DNA of 64,000 nt from Neoarius graeffei (GCF_027579695.1 NC_083569.1:71745149-71809148), one strand, 5' to 3'. Shown: positions 12,404-24,676, counted from the first letter of the stretch. The notes: generated by a model not told the origin, from the letters alone. Numbers and translations: made by a program.

Positions 12404-13413
12404 TGCCCAGGTCAGACAGCAGAAAGACACATCCTGCGACCTGCGATCGGTTGGGTGGTGACTGATTGCAGGTGGACGCAGGCGTTTTGCATCAAATCCT
12501 TTGTTCTGGTCAGACATACTGCAAGACGCAGAGTTTTTAAGCTGAATCTGTGCCAATCGCAGGGTGTTGCAGAGTGAATCGTGCAAGCGTTGCATGATCA
12601 GATGCGTGATTGGTTGCTTCTACTTGCATCTACCTGCGAGTGTTAAAGAGTGGAAGCAGAAGTCCCTTGGAAATAGTCTGCGATTTGATAAGATTTGACG
12701 CAATATAGCTCTGCGTCTCACTATTTCCATTATTTATCCTGCCTACTACTACTTGTGTCTGCTTGCCTCTGCTTGAGACGAGTAGCAAGTAATTGCACAA
12801 GCAATCGCACCACCACCTGCAAATCGCACGGGGTAGGGAGGTGGCTTCCACCATCTATTTATACCCCGTGTTCGGACCTGGCATCTAGCTGCATCTGGTT
12901 ATGACTGGTTGAGTCTAGTCTTGCAACTAGTTACAACAGGACGCAACCAGTTGGAAGCAGATGCAGCTAGACACAGCGTACAGAAAACCTTTAAAAAATA
13001 TAAGGCCATAAGACTGCTCGCAGGTTGTTGTAAACTATTTGCAGGTGCAGTTTGCATCTACCTGCGATGCATCTCAGCCATCTCTAAAGACTTGTGCTCC
13101 CCTGCGTCAGCCTGCGTTGAGCTGCCACTACCTGCTTCAACTTGCGATTGGTTGCTCAAGCGTTGCACGACCGCCTGCCTCTACATGAGTCAACCTGCTA
13201 TATGCACCAGCAGTGAATCGCAGCTGAAATGCAAACAGATCGTGATCCACTTGCATCAACCTGCCTCTACTAAAGACCCTCTGCAACACTCTGTCATTAT
13301 CTGCGTCATCGTGCGTCAACGTAAGACCAGTCTTGCGTCTACCTACGATTTTGTTATCGCAGGTAGACACAAGTAGTTGAAAACTAGTTGCAGCCTGCCG
13401 TCTGACCTGGGCA
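12404..13413. mobile_element. PIF/Harbinger-like MITE with TAA target duplication
   Basis: The ends are inverted repeats: TGCCCAGGTCAGAC on the left, complement GTCTGACCTGGGCA on the right. TAA lies directly outside each end (12401-12403, 13414-13416), as for PIF/Harbinger insertions. The 1,010-bp interior has no coding capacity and is dense in degenerate ctgcg/gcagg motifs on both strands (tgcgacctgcgatcggttg and similar), so it can fold on itself. The superfamily is inferred from target-site length only. Confidence 0.7.
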
Positions 13414-13494
13414 TAAGTGAAGAACCAATGGTGCATGATGGTCCAATATTGACAATTAAATAAGAAAAAAATAAACAAGTGTCTATCATATATA

Positions 13495-14026
13495 CACTAT
13501 ATTGCCAAAAGTATTTGCTCACCTGCCTTGACTCACATATGAGCTTAAGTGACATCCCATTCCTAATCCATAGGGTTCAATATGACGTCGGTCCACCCTT
13601 TGCAGCTAGAACAGCTTCAACTCTTCTGGGAAGGCTGTCCACAAGGTTTAGGAGTGTGTTTATGGGAATTTTTGACCATTCTTCCAGAAGCACATTTGTG
13701 AGGTCATACACTGATGTTGGACGAGAAGGCCTGGCTCTCAGTCTCCGCTCTAATTCATCCCAAAGGTGTTCTATCGGGTTGAGGTGAGGACTCTGTGCAG
13801 GCCAGTCAAGTTCATCCACACCAGACTCTGTCATCCATGTCTTTATGGACCTTGCTTTGTGCACTGGTGCACAGTCATGTTGGAAGAGGAAGGGGCCAGC
13901 TCCAAACTGTAAAAACAGTCTGCATGCCTAGGTGCTTGATTTTATACGCCTGTGGCCATGGAAGTGATTGGAACACCTGATTCCGATAATTTGGATGGGT
14001 GAGCAAATACTTTTGGCAATATAGTG
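13495..14026 (-). mobile_element. Internally deleted Tc1-like element
   Basis: Inverted ends CACTATATTGCCAAAAGTATT, flanked by TA. The minus strand keeps the transposase C-terminal part (13577-13864), with DWPAQSPHLNPIEHLWDEL carrying the last catalytic Glu, and AKGGPTSY at the end. The front of the gene is deleted, so it is non-autonomous. A decayed relative sits at 35090-35587. Confidence 0.88.
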
Positions 14027-14046
14027 TATATATATATATATATATC

Positions 14047-14413
14047 ATCTCATCTCATTATCTCTAGCCGCTTTATCCTGTTCTACAGGGTCGCAGGCAA
14101 GCTGGAGCCTATCCCAGCTGACTACAGGCGAAAGGCGGGGTACACCCTGGACAAGTCACCAGGTCATCACAGGGCTGACACATAGACACAGACAACCATT
14201 CACACTCACATTCACACCCACGATCAATTTAGAGTCACCAGTTAACCTAACCTGCATGTCTTTGGACTGTGGGGGAAACCAGAGCACCCAGAGGAAACCC
14301 ATGTGGACACGGGGAGAACATGCAAACTCCACACAGAAAGGCCCTCGCCGGCCACGGGGCTCGAACCCGGACCTTCTTGCTGTGAGGCGACAGCGCTAAC
14401 CACTACACCACAC
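14047..14413 (-). repeat. tRNA-derived SINE, tail A, copy 6
   Basis: Full-length reverse copy beginning catctcatctcattatctct, right after a TA run that follows the Tc1-like element. The tRNA-like head ends at cactacaccac. Confidence 0.9.
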
Positions 14414-15790
14414 ATTTTTTTATTTATTTAAATATGTATTTATTGTGTCCCATACTGCCATGTGCCCAATGTTAACAGGAATGGCCTCGGCTCCACTGCA
14501 ACTAAGATAAAGCAGTTAGTGAAGATTCATTCGTTTAACCATCCATTGACCACTCTCTGATTCTAATTTCACTTGCTTTATTAAAAGCAAGTGTTTGGTG
14601 AAGCATTTACTGTAAGACTGTGAAGGTACTGTAAGCCTAGGTTTGTCATACAGTTGATATAAGACAGAGTTAGTATCAACTCTATACAGTATGTTGTGTG
14701 CCTAATTAGAGTGATCCAGACCAGTCAGTTCAACCTCTTCCAGATATCTCTAGATTTTTCAACAATAAAATAAAAAGTAACAGACATTTCTCAATTCATG
14801 CATATACCTATTTCTTACTTAGGTTTTCTAATTCTAGAGCATTTAACTGGAAGCCTTTTCTTGAAGTTTAAACAAAATATGAATATACAGTGTTACATTT
14901 TTGACTGGCAGTGTATCTACATATACCTACCTTAATTTCTATTTTAATCTTTTAAATACATTATCACCTGCAATATTAGCTACCTTTATAATCTGAGATT
15001 TGTACTGTATGTGCATAAAGATGTGTAGCCTTGAGGCTCCAGTATAGTCTGGAATTATTCCAGGAATTCTGGTATATCCCTGACATTTCCTCTTGATGTG
15101 AACAGATTCACTTTTCTTCCATGAATCCTTGGAGAGGCTCCTCTCAGAAAAAAACGTTGGGAAAAACCAGTGCTGAGCTAAGAGGGGAGAACAACTGCAG
15201 TATAGTTGTTTGTTGGTGTGAAATTGCATTCTCGACCATGTTTCCAAGCCTTTGAACCATAATTTGAGCAATCATTGGAAAAAAAATCCTACTCCAATGA
15301 GGAGTATGTTTTACATATAACCCCCCCCCCAACACACACACACACACACACCCCCTTTGGATCATTCCAGAAATGTGTCATGTGACCCAGTTCCAAGCTG
15401 TATTCTAAGGTGATAATGGTTCACTGTAATCATAGGCTGAGCATCAGTGACCTAAGGTTATTCACTTGGCTGCTAAAATAAGGAAGTAAATCAAAATGAG
15501 GAAATTACCAAAACTAGCATTGCTTCTCTGTGTTGCAACTTAAAATTTTGATTGAAATTATATGATTATTACAGACTGAGTGACTATTAGGTACTATGTT
15601 GTATCTAAGTTTGTTGGTTCTTTTATCAGGTAAACCTACACTATAAATCACCTTGTAGGTATGTCATAAGTGTCTGTAGCCCATCTGCTGCTATGCAGAA
15701 CTTGTCAGCACCCTTTCTCCCTTAACATTCATAAGACTGCTGCTGACCAGAGCTAATTTGGGTGGTGGTCTATTCTCTGCACTGCAGTGA
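14414..15790. other. Intergenic stretch, nothing recognised
   Basis: AT-rich sequence with a C-run and short AC repeat near 15322-15352. No exon, RNA or transposon could be identified. Confidence 0.5.
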
Positions 15791-17372
15791 CCTATGTTAA
15801 CTGACATCTAGCCCTTCATATGGGGTCATTGTTGTTGCATTTTTCACGTCAAAAATTTGCCACACATTCTCTATTGGGGACAGACGCCCTCTTCTTCCAC
15901 ACCCATGCTTTTGTAATGTGTGCAGAATGTGGTTTTGCATTGTCTTGTTGAAATATCCCTGGAATGTCACTCTTCCAGGCAGCATGGTGGTGTAGTGGTT
16001 AGCGCTGTCGCCTCACAGCAAGAAGGTCCGGGTTCGAGCCCCGTGGCCAATGAGGGCCTTTCTGTGCGGAGTTTGCATGTTCTCCCCGTGTCCGCGTGGG
16101 TTTCCTCCGGGTGCTCCAGTTTCCCCCACAGTCCAAAGACATGCAGGTTAGGTTAACTGGTGACTCTAAATTGACCGTAGGTGTGAATGTGAGTGTGAAT
16201 GGTTGTCTGTGTCTATGTGTCAGCCCTGTGATGACCTAGCGACTTGTCCAGGGTGTACCCCACCTTTCGCCCGTAGTCAGCTGGGATAGGCTCCAGCTTG
16301 CCTGCGACCCTGTAGAACAGGATAAAGCGGCTAGAGATAATGAGATAAGATGTCACTCTTCCAGATGTTCGTCTTGAAGGCATCATATGTTGCTCCAAAA
16401 TCTCAATGTACCTTTCTGCATTAATGCTGCCATCACAGAAGTGTAAGTTACCTTTGCCAAAGTCACTGACACAATCCCATACCATGACAGACCCTGGCTT
16501 TTGGACTTGTTGCTAAGTCTGGATGGTCCTTTTTGTCTTTGGTCCGGAGTATATGGCGTCCATTTCTTACAAAAAAAAGACCTGGAATTCTGATTCGTCT
16601 GACCAGATCACACATTTCCACTGTGTGATGGTCCATCCCAGATGTTTTCAAGCCCAAAGAAGTCGAAAGCACTCCTGGACACAATTAATATAATGCTTCC
16701 TTTTTGTACAGTAAAGTTTTAACTGGATGTAACTGTGTATTGTAGTGCTAGACAAAGGTTTGCCAAAGTAATCCCAAGCCCATGTGGTTATATCAGCTAT
16801 AGACAAATGACAGTTCTTGATGCAGTGTCACCAGAGGGATCGGAGATCACAGGTGTTCTCAAATTTCTCAAGATTCCTTGAATCATTTCATGATGTTATG
16901 CACCCTGGAGAGTGAAATATCCAAATCCTTTCCTATCTTTCTTTGAGGAACATTGCTTTCAAACATTTCAATAATTTTCTCATGCATTTGTTGACAAACT
17001 GGAGATCCTCGGTCCATCTTTGCTCCTCAAAGACTAGGTCTTTCCTGGATACTGATTTTGTACCAAATCATGATTATAATCATCTGTTAACATCACCTGT
17101 TTCAAATCACATCATTATTTAATTGTTTTACCTCATTACTGGCCATAAATTGCCCTATCCCAACTTTTTTTGGAATGTGTTGCAAGACTGAAGCACAAGA
17201 ATGGATGTATATTAACAAATGAAATGAAGTTGACCAGATGTAACATGAAATGTTTTTGGTTTATACTGTCTGCAATGAAATACAAGTCAAAGTAAATTTA
17301 GAAATCCCTGCTTTCTTTTTTTATTTGCTTTTTCCATACTGTCTCAACCTTTTTCTGATTTGGGGTTGTAAT
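15790..17372 (-). mobile_element. Degenerate Tc1-like transposon, interrupted by a SINE
   Basis: Reverse-strand transposase remains include SPIENVWQIF (DDE Glu region, ~15840-15870), MVWDCVSDFGKGNLHFCDGS near 16470 and a helix-turn-helix-like start near 17020. The right inverted end lies at 17340-17372 (aacctttttctgatttgggg). It belongs to the same broad group as the copies at 49422 and 56208 but is much more diverged, with many stops. The left end is not visible. Confidence 0.8.
15977..16351 (+). repeat. tRNA-derived SINE, tail A, copy 7
   Basis: Full-length copy inside the transposon above. The direct repeat tgtcactcttcca (15964 and 16350) marks the target duplication. Confidence 0.93.
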
Positions 17373-17395
17373 ATACATTATGACTGACTGACTGA

Positions 17396-18010
17396 CTAAG
17401 CCGTCTACGCCATCGCTGAGATGTGTGATGGCTTCCACTTCATGATGGCGTTCCAGATCTTCTTATCTTGAGTTAGCCTTGCAGCTTGTGTAAGGGAGTC
17501 AAGGTTTCTGGTGGCACAGTCTGCCTTGACACAATCTTTGCTGGTCTTCCTCTAGGCCGGTTGCCATGTATACTGCCAAGCATAGCTATTTTGGGGTACC
17601 TAGTTGGTAGCATTCAGTTGACGTGGCCAAAATATTTCAGTCTTTTAATAGCCACTCTATCAATAACTGGCTCTTTTTCGTTCAGGGATTGTATTCTGTC
17701 AAGTTTGGTCACCCCCATGATTTTTCTGAGGCAGGTCATCTCAAAAGTATGTAGTCTGTTTTCATCTACAGTTTTTGTTTTTGTTGAGCAACATACATCG
17801 TTGGAGGACCAAATTTTATTGAGAGATTGGAAGGTTCCTAACACTTTTCCAATGTGGATCTGTATTTCATCAGTGCATGTTCCAGATTGAGTTATGGTTC
17901 CTTCTAGATAGGTGAACTTCTCAACTTGAGTACATTTTTCCCCACTAATACTGATGTTTAACTGCTGAGGTTCTTTACTGATGACTTGCACTTCAGTTTT
18001 TGTTTTACTG
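17396..18010 (-). mobile_element. LINE reverse-transcriptase C-terminal fragment
   Basis: The minus strand from 17991 reads VEKFTYLEGTITQSGTCTDE, then KVLGTFQSLNKIWSS, RLHTFEMTCLRKIMG and KRLKYFGHVN. This is the familiar region after the RT domain of RTE- or Jockey-like LINEs. It is a truncated relic of about 600 bp followed by (AC)n. Confidence 0.7.
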
Positions 18011-18132
18011 AAATGCAGGAATGGATATATAGGGGTTTTTTCAATAAAAGGAAAAAATTACATTATATTAATAATAATAATAATAATTAATAATAATTTA
18101 TTTCTCATGCATTCCAAAAATTCTCAATGTCC

Positions 18133-18133
<1 letters not shown>

Positions 18134-18184
<51 letters not shown>
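18134..18184. repeat. (AC)n microsatellite
   Basis: About 25 AC units, followed by short CATC and CAGC runs, lie at the edge of a truncated SINE. Confidence 0.95.
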
Positions 18185-18186
<2 letters not shown>

Positions 18187-18204
18187 ATCCATCCAGCCAG
18201 CCAG

Positions 18205-18545
18205 CCATTATCTGTAGCCACTTATCCTGTTCTACAGGGTCACAGGCAAGCTGGAGCCTATCCCAGCTGACTACGTGCAAGAGGCGGGGTACACCCTGGA
18301 CAAGTCGCCAGGTCATCACAGATACACACACACACACATATATATCCAATATATATTTAACAATTCTCATCTCATCTCATCTCATCATCTCTAGCTGCTT
18401 TATCCTTCTACAGGGTCGCAGGCAAGCTGGAGCCTATCCCAGCTGACTACGGGCAAGAGGCGGGGTACACCCTGGACAAGTCGCCAGGTCATCACAGATA
18501 CACACACACACACACATATATATATCCAATATATATTTAACAATT
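18205..18545 (-). repeat. Two truncated SINE tails in a tandem duplication
   Basis: Two head-less reverse SINE copies (about 18205-18321 and 18367-18500) stop at the same internal base. Both are followed by the same block: (AC)n, TA-run, ccaatatatatttaacaatt. The shared breakpoint shows local duplication rather than two independent insertions. Confidence 0.8.
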
Positions 18546-19087
18546 ATTCCAGGAAATCGAGTCATACATGAGCTGATAGCCAACAAGGCGGACTTCTTAA
18601 AAACCTATCGATGGCTGCACAAATTGACTTTAGTGTTGAGTTTTTTTGTAGAAAGTGCTGTCTTGCTGTCATGCTGAGGTACAGAATAGCTTTAGATATT
18701 TATTTAATTCATCCTTGGACATTTCAGTTATGTAATTTTCAAACTTCTTTGAGCTTTTGAACCACTCTAAAAAAATCAACAAAATGTAATGCTTAAAGAT
18801 GAAGAATGTAAACAAACCGGCAAAATGAGAGTAGCAATTTGTGAAAAATGTGATAATAATAATTCTTGAACAATTAAAGAAAGATACATTCCTCCCATCA
18901 AATACTTTCATTCCATATTTTGTGTTTTGGGGTTGTTTTCAAGTAGAGTTTTTATTTCGTCCTTGGTTGGTTCAGCAAAAGGCTCAGCCATTTTGTTTTT
19001 CTCTACTCACAGTATATGAGTTGATAGCCTAGTAGTAGAGTAGCCAATCAGAGTGTGTGAATGCTAATATCCAGTGAATGTGGATAG

Positions 19088-19096
<9 letters not shown>
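18546..19096. other. Intergenic stretch, nothing recognised
   Basis: AT-rich. The related phrases 'atgagctgatagcc' (18569) and 'atgagttgatagcc' (19016) recur in direct orientation, which may mark an unrecognised repeat. No coding signal. Confidence 0.4.

Positions 19097-19147
<51 letters not shown>
19097..19147. repeat. (TA)n microsatellite
   Basis: About 25 TA units lie immediately before the SINE copy that begins near 19149. Confidence 0.95.
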
Positions 19148-19148
<1 letters not shown>

Positions 19149-19149
<1 letters not shown>

Positions 19150-19516
19150 ATCCATTATCTGTAGCTGCTTATCCTGTCCTACAGGGTCGCAGGCAAACTG
19201 GAGCGTATCCCAGGTAACTATGGGCGAGAGGTGGGGTACACCCTGGACAAGTCACAAGGTCTTCACAGGGCTGACACAGAGACAAACAGCCATTCACACT
19301 CACATTAACACCTACGGTCAATTTAGAGCCACCAAGTGTCCTAACCTGCATGTCTTTGGACTGTGAGGGAAACCGGAGCACCCGGAGGAAACCCACGCGG
19401 ACACGGGGAGAACATGCAAACTCCACACAGAAAGGCCCTAGTCGGCTGCTGTTCTCGAACGCAGGACCTTCTTGCTGTGAGGTGACAGTGCTAACCACTA
19501 CACCACCATGCCGCCA
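19149..19516 (-). repeat. tRNA-derived SINE, tail A, copy 9
   Basis: Nearly full-length reverse copy, more diverged than most, set between a TA run and a Tc1-like transposon. Confidence 0.88.
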
Positions 19517-19523
19517 TATATAT

Positions 19524-21114
19524 ATGGTCGTGCTTGAAAGTTTGTGAACCCTTTAGAATTTTCTATATTTCTGCATAAATATGACCTAAAACATCATCAG
19601 ATTTTCACACAAGTCCTAAAAGTAGATAAAGAGAACCCAGTTAAACAAATGAGACAAAAATATTATACTTGGTCATTTATTTATTGAGAAAATGATCCAA
19701 TATTACATATCTGTGAGTGGCAAAAGTATGTGAACCTTTGCTTTCAGTATCTGGTGTGACCCCCTTGTGCAGCAATAACTGCAATTAAACATTTCAGGTA
19801 ACTGTTGATCAGTCCTGCACACTGGCTTGGAGGAATTTTAGCCCATTCCTCCGTACAGAACAGCTTCAACTCTGGGATGTTGGAGGGTTTCCTCACATGC
19901 ACTGCTTGCTTCAGGTCCTTCCACAACATTCTGATTGGATTAAGGTCAGGACTTTGACTTGGCCATTCCAAAACATTAACTTTATTCTTCTTTAACCATT
20001 CTTTGGTAGAACAACTTGTGTGCTTAGGATCGTTGTCTTGCTGCATGACCCACCTTCTCTTGAGATTTGATTCATGGACAGATGTCCTGACATTTTCCTT
20101 TAGAATTCGCTGGTATAATTCAGAATTCATTGTTCCATCAATGATGGCAAGCTGTCCTGTCTCAGATGCAGCAAAACAGGCCCAAAACATGATACTACCA
20201 CCACCATGTTTCACAGATGGGATAAGGTTCTTATGCTGGAATGCAGTGTTTTCCTTTCTCCAAACATAACGCTTCTCATTTAAACCAAAAAGTTATATTC
20301 CACAAAACATTTTTCCAATAGCCTTCTGGCTTATCCACATGATCTTTAGCAACCTGCAGACAAGCAGCAATGTTCTTTTTGGAGAGCAGTGGCTTTTTCC
20401 TTACAACCCTGCCATGCACACCATTGTTGTTCAGTGTTCTCCTGATGGTGGACTCATGAACATTAACATTAGCCAATGTGAGAGAGGCCTTCAGTTGCTT
20501 AGAAGTTACCCTGGGGTCCTTTGTGACCTCGCCGACTATTACACGCCTTGCTCTTGGAATGATCTTTGTTGGTCAACCACTCCTGGGGAGGGTAACAATG
20601 GTCTTGAATTTCCTCCATTTGTACACAATCTGTCTGACTGTGGATTGGTGGAGTCCAAACTCTTTAGAGATGGTTTTGTAACCTTTTCCAGCCTGATGAG
20701 CATCAACAACACTTTTTCTGAGATCTTCAGAAATCTCCTTTGTTCATGCCATGATACACTTCCACAAACATGTGTTGTGAAGATCAGACTTTGATAGATC
20801 CCTGTTCTTTAAATAAAACAGGGTGCCCACTCACACCTGATTGTCATCCCATTGATTGAAAACACCTGACTCTAATTTCACCTTCAAATTAACTGCTAAT
20901 CCTAGAGGTTCACATACTTTTGCCACTCACAGATATGTAATATTGGATCATTTTCCTCAAAAAATAAATGACCAAGTATAATATTTTTGTCTCATTTGTT
21001 TAACTGGGTTCTCTTTATCTACTTTTAGGACTTGTGTGAAAATCTGATGATGTTTTAGGTCATATTTATGCAGAAATATAGAAAATTCTAAAGGGTTCAC
21101 AAACTTTCAAGCAC

Positions 21115-21118
<4 letters not shown>
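19524..21118 (-). mobile_element. Tc1-like transposon (family with GTGCTTGAAAGTTTGTGAACC ends), defective
   Basis: Inverted ends flank about 1.6 kb. The minus strand encodes a Tc1-type DDE transposase: C-terminal part 20214-19744 with WVMQQDNDPKHT and SPDLNPIRMLW. The expected Glu of the PIE motif is Arg here, so a catalytic residue is lost. The N-terminal part near 20476-20276 is in another frame, and the middle has breaks. Close relatives lie at 42865-44299, 44303-45247 and 63270 to the window end. Confidence 0.9.

Positions 21119-21168
<50 letters not shown>
21119..21168. repeat. (TA)n microsatellite
   Basis: About 25 TA units lie between the Tc1-like copy and the hAT-like element. They probably gave the target sites for both. 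Confidence 0.95.
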
Positions 21169-21171
<3 letters not shown>

Positions 21172-22040
21172 TGCTGTCAAGCGATTAAAATATTTAATCG
21201 CAATTAATGTCGCGACTGTCATAGTTAACTCGTGATTAATCACAATTTAATCGCACATTTTTGTCACATGAAAAACCATTGTAATTCTCTTATCAGCATA
21301 AAAAAGTGAATGGGCTTGCTTTGTACCAATGTTGTTGTTTTTTTTATTGCAGAGCATAACACGTCTTGTCACAGCCACTGACATCCATAACTTCCATATT
21401 AGATGAGAAAACCAAGGGATGAAAAATAAAGTGCATATCACTGTGAAAATAAAAAAAATGTTTTATTTTACTCTTCATTAGTTTCTTTTGAAGAGAAGTA
21501 TTTACCATAAAAGAAGAAAAAAAACATAAAAATAACATTCATCATACGTTCAAAAACGTTCATCATAGTGTGGCACTGTATTATCTAATTCTCACTGCTT
21601 ATAACTCTATACCTACCCGGTGGAGATGAGCTGGGAAACTGAAGACTGAAGGAACAGTATTGAAAAGTATTTTTCCAGTCTCACCTGTGAAAGGTAATCC
21701 CATGTGATCTTGTTTGGACGGTAAACCTGTTGGTACAATTAAACGCAGCACATGAATGAGGCATCTTTATCATCGGCTACTGTCTAGACGCTATACCAGA
21801 GACGGTTGAAGAATCTCCACTTTGCCCCATCCAATATGGCGACGAGGATGTTTATATGTCTATGCCTTTCTCCATCACTCACACGTACTCTTATTGAAGC
21901 AGCGCGCAACAAGCCTCAACAGGAACTACGGGTGACTTGCAGGGCCAAATTAGAATTTGCGTTAACGGCACTATTTTTTTAATCGCGTTAAATTGAGATC
22001 GCGTTAACGCGTTATTATCGCGTTAACTTTGACAGCACTA
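21169..22040. mobile_element. hAT-like non-autonomous element
   Basis: Ends TAGTGCTGTCAA and complement TTGACAGCACTA. Subterminal gcgttaacgcg and attaatcg motifs are repeated. No transposase. The 8-bp target duplication cannot be tested because the element sits in a TA run. Superfamily by recalled resemblance. A left-end fragment of the same family is at 62219-62362. Confidence 0.7.
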
Positions 22041-22065
22041 ATATATATATATATATATATATATA

Positions 22066-22963
22066 TACTACCGTTCAAAAGTTTGGGGTCACTTTGAAAT
22101 GTCCTTATTTTTGAAAGAAAAGCACTGTTCTTTTCAATGAAGATCACTTTAAACTAATCAGAAATCCACTCTATACATTGCTAATGTGGTAAATGACTAT
22201 TCTAGCTGCAAATGTCTGGCTTTTGGTGCAATATCTCCATAGGTGTATAGAGGCCCATTTCCAGCAACTCTCACTCCAGTGTTCTAATGGTACAATGTGT
22301 TTGCTCATTGCCTCAGAAGGCTAATGGATGATTAGAAAACCCTTGTACAATCATGTTAGCACAGCTGAAAACAGTTGAGCTCTTTAGAGAAGCTATAAAA
22401 CTGACCTTCCTTTGAGCAGATTGAGTTTCTGGAGCATCACATTTGTGGGGTCGATTAAATGCTCAAAATGGCCAGAAAAATGGCTTGACTATATTTTCTA
22501 TTCATTTTACAACTCATCTCATCTCATCTCATCTCATTATCTCTAGCCGCTTTATCCTTCTACAGGGTCGCAGGCAAGCTGGAGCCTATCCCAGCTGACT
22601 ACGGGCAAAAGGCGGGGTACACCCTGGACAAGTCGCCAGGTCATCACAGGGCTGACACACAGACAACCATTCACACCTACGGTCAATTTAGAGTCAGCAG
22701 TTAAGTTAACCTGCATGTCTTTGGGGGAAACTGGAGCACCCGGAGGAAACCCACGCGGACACGGGGAGAACATGCAAACTCCACACAGAAAGGCCCTCGC
22801 CGGCCCCGGGGCTCGAACCCAGGACCTTCTTGCTGTGAGGTGACAGCGCTAACCACTACACCACCGTGCCGCCATTTTACAACTTATGGTGGTAAATAAA
22901 AGTGTGGCTTTTCATGGAAAACACAAAATTGTCTGGGTGACCCCAAACTTTTGAACGGTAGTG
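22066..22963. mobile_element. Tc1/mariner-type MITE interrupted by a SINE
   Basis: Inverted ends ACTACCGTTCAAAAGTTTGG and its complement at 22943-22962. The ~530-bp non-coding interior is split by a reverse SINE (22513-22873). Confidence 0.85.
22513..22873 (-). repeat. tRNA-derived SINE, tail A, copy 10
   Basis: Reverse copy with a small internal deletion. The target duplication cattttacaact is on both sides (22503 and 22872). Confidence 0.92.
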
Positions 22964-23060
22964 TGTATATATATAAGTTCCCTCAATTGTGTGACTGGTA
23001 AAAAAGTCAAACATTTTAATTTAAAAGTTTTAAGTTGTCTTTTGAAGCTTTCTATATTAT

Positions 23061-23062
<2 letters not shown>

Positions 23063-23104
<42 letters not shown>
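23063..23104. repeat. (TA)n-(GA)n compound microsatellite
   Basis: A TA run passes directly into about 11 GA units. Confidence 0.9.
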
Positions 23105-23129
23105 TCAAACCACCTCTGTGCCAAATAAG

Positions 23130-23782
23130 GATTTATTTCGCCTTTGGTGTCCGGTTGTTATTTCTGTGGATGAGGATGGGCGCCATCTGTCACTCCAATA
23201 TGGGACACTGAGTGCACGGTGCAGCACGTGCGCCCCTCACCGAGCTGACGTCACAGGTTTAGAATGTCGCCACGGGCCCCGGATCCACGGGAAAGTGTCT
23301 CACTGGGATGAAATCGGTGTTGAAACAGAAAAACTCGTCAACTTTTCCTAGGCAACACGTCGAATGCATGGCGAAGTAACGTAGGCTATTTTCCTGTTGT
23401 TTCTGCCTCAGTGAGGGTGTTTGATGGAAGTGTTTGATGTTTATTATGGTGGGTTTAGGCTACTGTTAGCATGCTCATGCAAACAGCCTAGATGGTGTAT
23501 CTTTTAACAGAGAATACCTGCTTCTAGCATTAGTGTTGTTGTTGTTGTTGTTGTTTTTTTTAAAGTAATGTACAGGATGTAAGACTGGGAAGTCTTGTAT
23601 TTTGCCTTCCATGTTGTTGAGCAAAAAAAAAAAAAAAAAAGTGTGTCGCAACAGTGCAGAACTCCTCACCCTGCATGTCATGGGGAACAAGCTGAAACAA
23701 GCTTCATTTCCCAGATGGGACTCGAGCCATTCCGGCTGTAGACGTGGTGGAGAACAGCCAGCATTCTGAGGAGGAGGGACAC

Positions 23783-23826
<44 letters not shown>

Positions 23827-24056
23827 CTGCATTGATTGTTCCGGTTTTCAACACAATAACCTCAGCACTGATAGAATCCGGGTTGCTTTGATCGCTCCAT
23901 GGCGACAAGTTGATTTGATCGCTGGTCAGACAGAGTTGAAAGCGGTTCGAGTCCCTTCCTCCTCCTCCTCCTCCCACTCAGGGTTGGAGTGTTGCGGCGA
24001 CTTGGATACATTCATTACCGGTGAATGCAACATGTTGTTTCGGCGCGTGTTTGCAG
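23130..24056 (+). promoter_or_regulatory. CpG-rich stretch, probable trip6 promoter and noncoding exon 1
   Basis: Much richer in CG dinucleotides than the surrounding AT-rich DNA, especially 23160-23360 and 23880-24060. It holds a palindromic cAMP-response-type site TGACGTCA at 23246-23253. A good donor (TTTGCAG then GTAATT) at 24056/24057 could end a noncoding exon 1 that splices to the trip6 start exon at 27840, which has an acceptor 12 nt before its ATG. Within it lie (GTT)n at 23534-23556 and (AAT)n at 23784-23825. Promoter assignment is inference from position and composition. Confidence 0.5.
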
Positions 24057-24298
24057 GTAATTGATCTTCTTCTCTCAGGAAAGCATTGTGCAGAAACCTC
24101 GGTGTTTGTGTGTGGATGATGGCCAGCAGTCCTCGGGATTGAGTTTGCACCTAACCGGCTTCAGATACTAACCGAGCCGGTGTGGTGTCTCTACACAGCT
24201 CGGTTACATCTCCTAGGCCTGTATAGTGAAAGCAAAGATTAATCGATTAGTTGTGGTGTTTAAATGATCTCAAACTAGTTTATAAACCTGCTAGGACC

Positions 24299-24403
24299 AT
24301 ACACACTGAATATAGATATCACCTGTTGCATGCAGTTCTATCAGAAGCTGAAATGTGATACAGATATGTTGCAAGTTTAGGCCATGTTTGCCCAATAACC
24401 CTC
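24299..24403 (+). repeat. Left arm of a ~105-bp inverted repeat
   Basis: Sequence beginning cactgaatatagatatcacc is repeated in inverted orientation, apparently without change, at about 26177-26281. The pair encloses a hAT-like copy and its insertions. Confidence 0.85.
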
Positions 24404-24676
24404 AGGGGCGTGGCTGGGGTGGAGGTGGGGGGAGTCTTGGGGTGCCTGTGACACCCCTCCCCTTGTCGAACCATACAGTTTTTTCAATAGCCGTATAACA
24501 GGGGTGTAGCTTGGATTTTTCAAAGGGGGGGTCATACTGACTGGCAGCCTGAGTACATTATGTAACAAAAAATAAATTACCATTGCTAGTTTTAGGTAGC
24601 TTAGAAACCGGCTCTTCCATTATTGCCGTTTCTTCCACGTTTTCTTGATGTTTGTGTTCTAGAAACGGCACACTAA

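Noticed and set aside
23534-23825. Poly-Asn/poly-Leu frames near the trip6 promoter
   Set aside because: Translation of GTT and AAT microsatellites.
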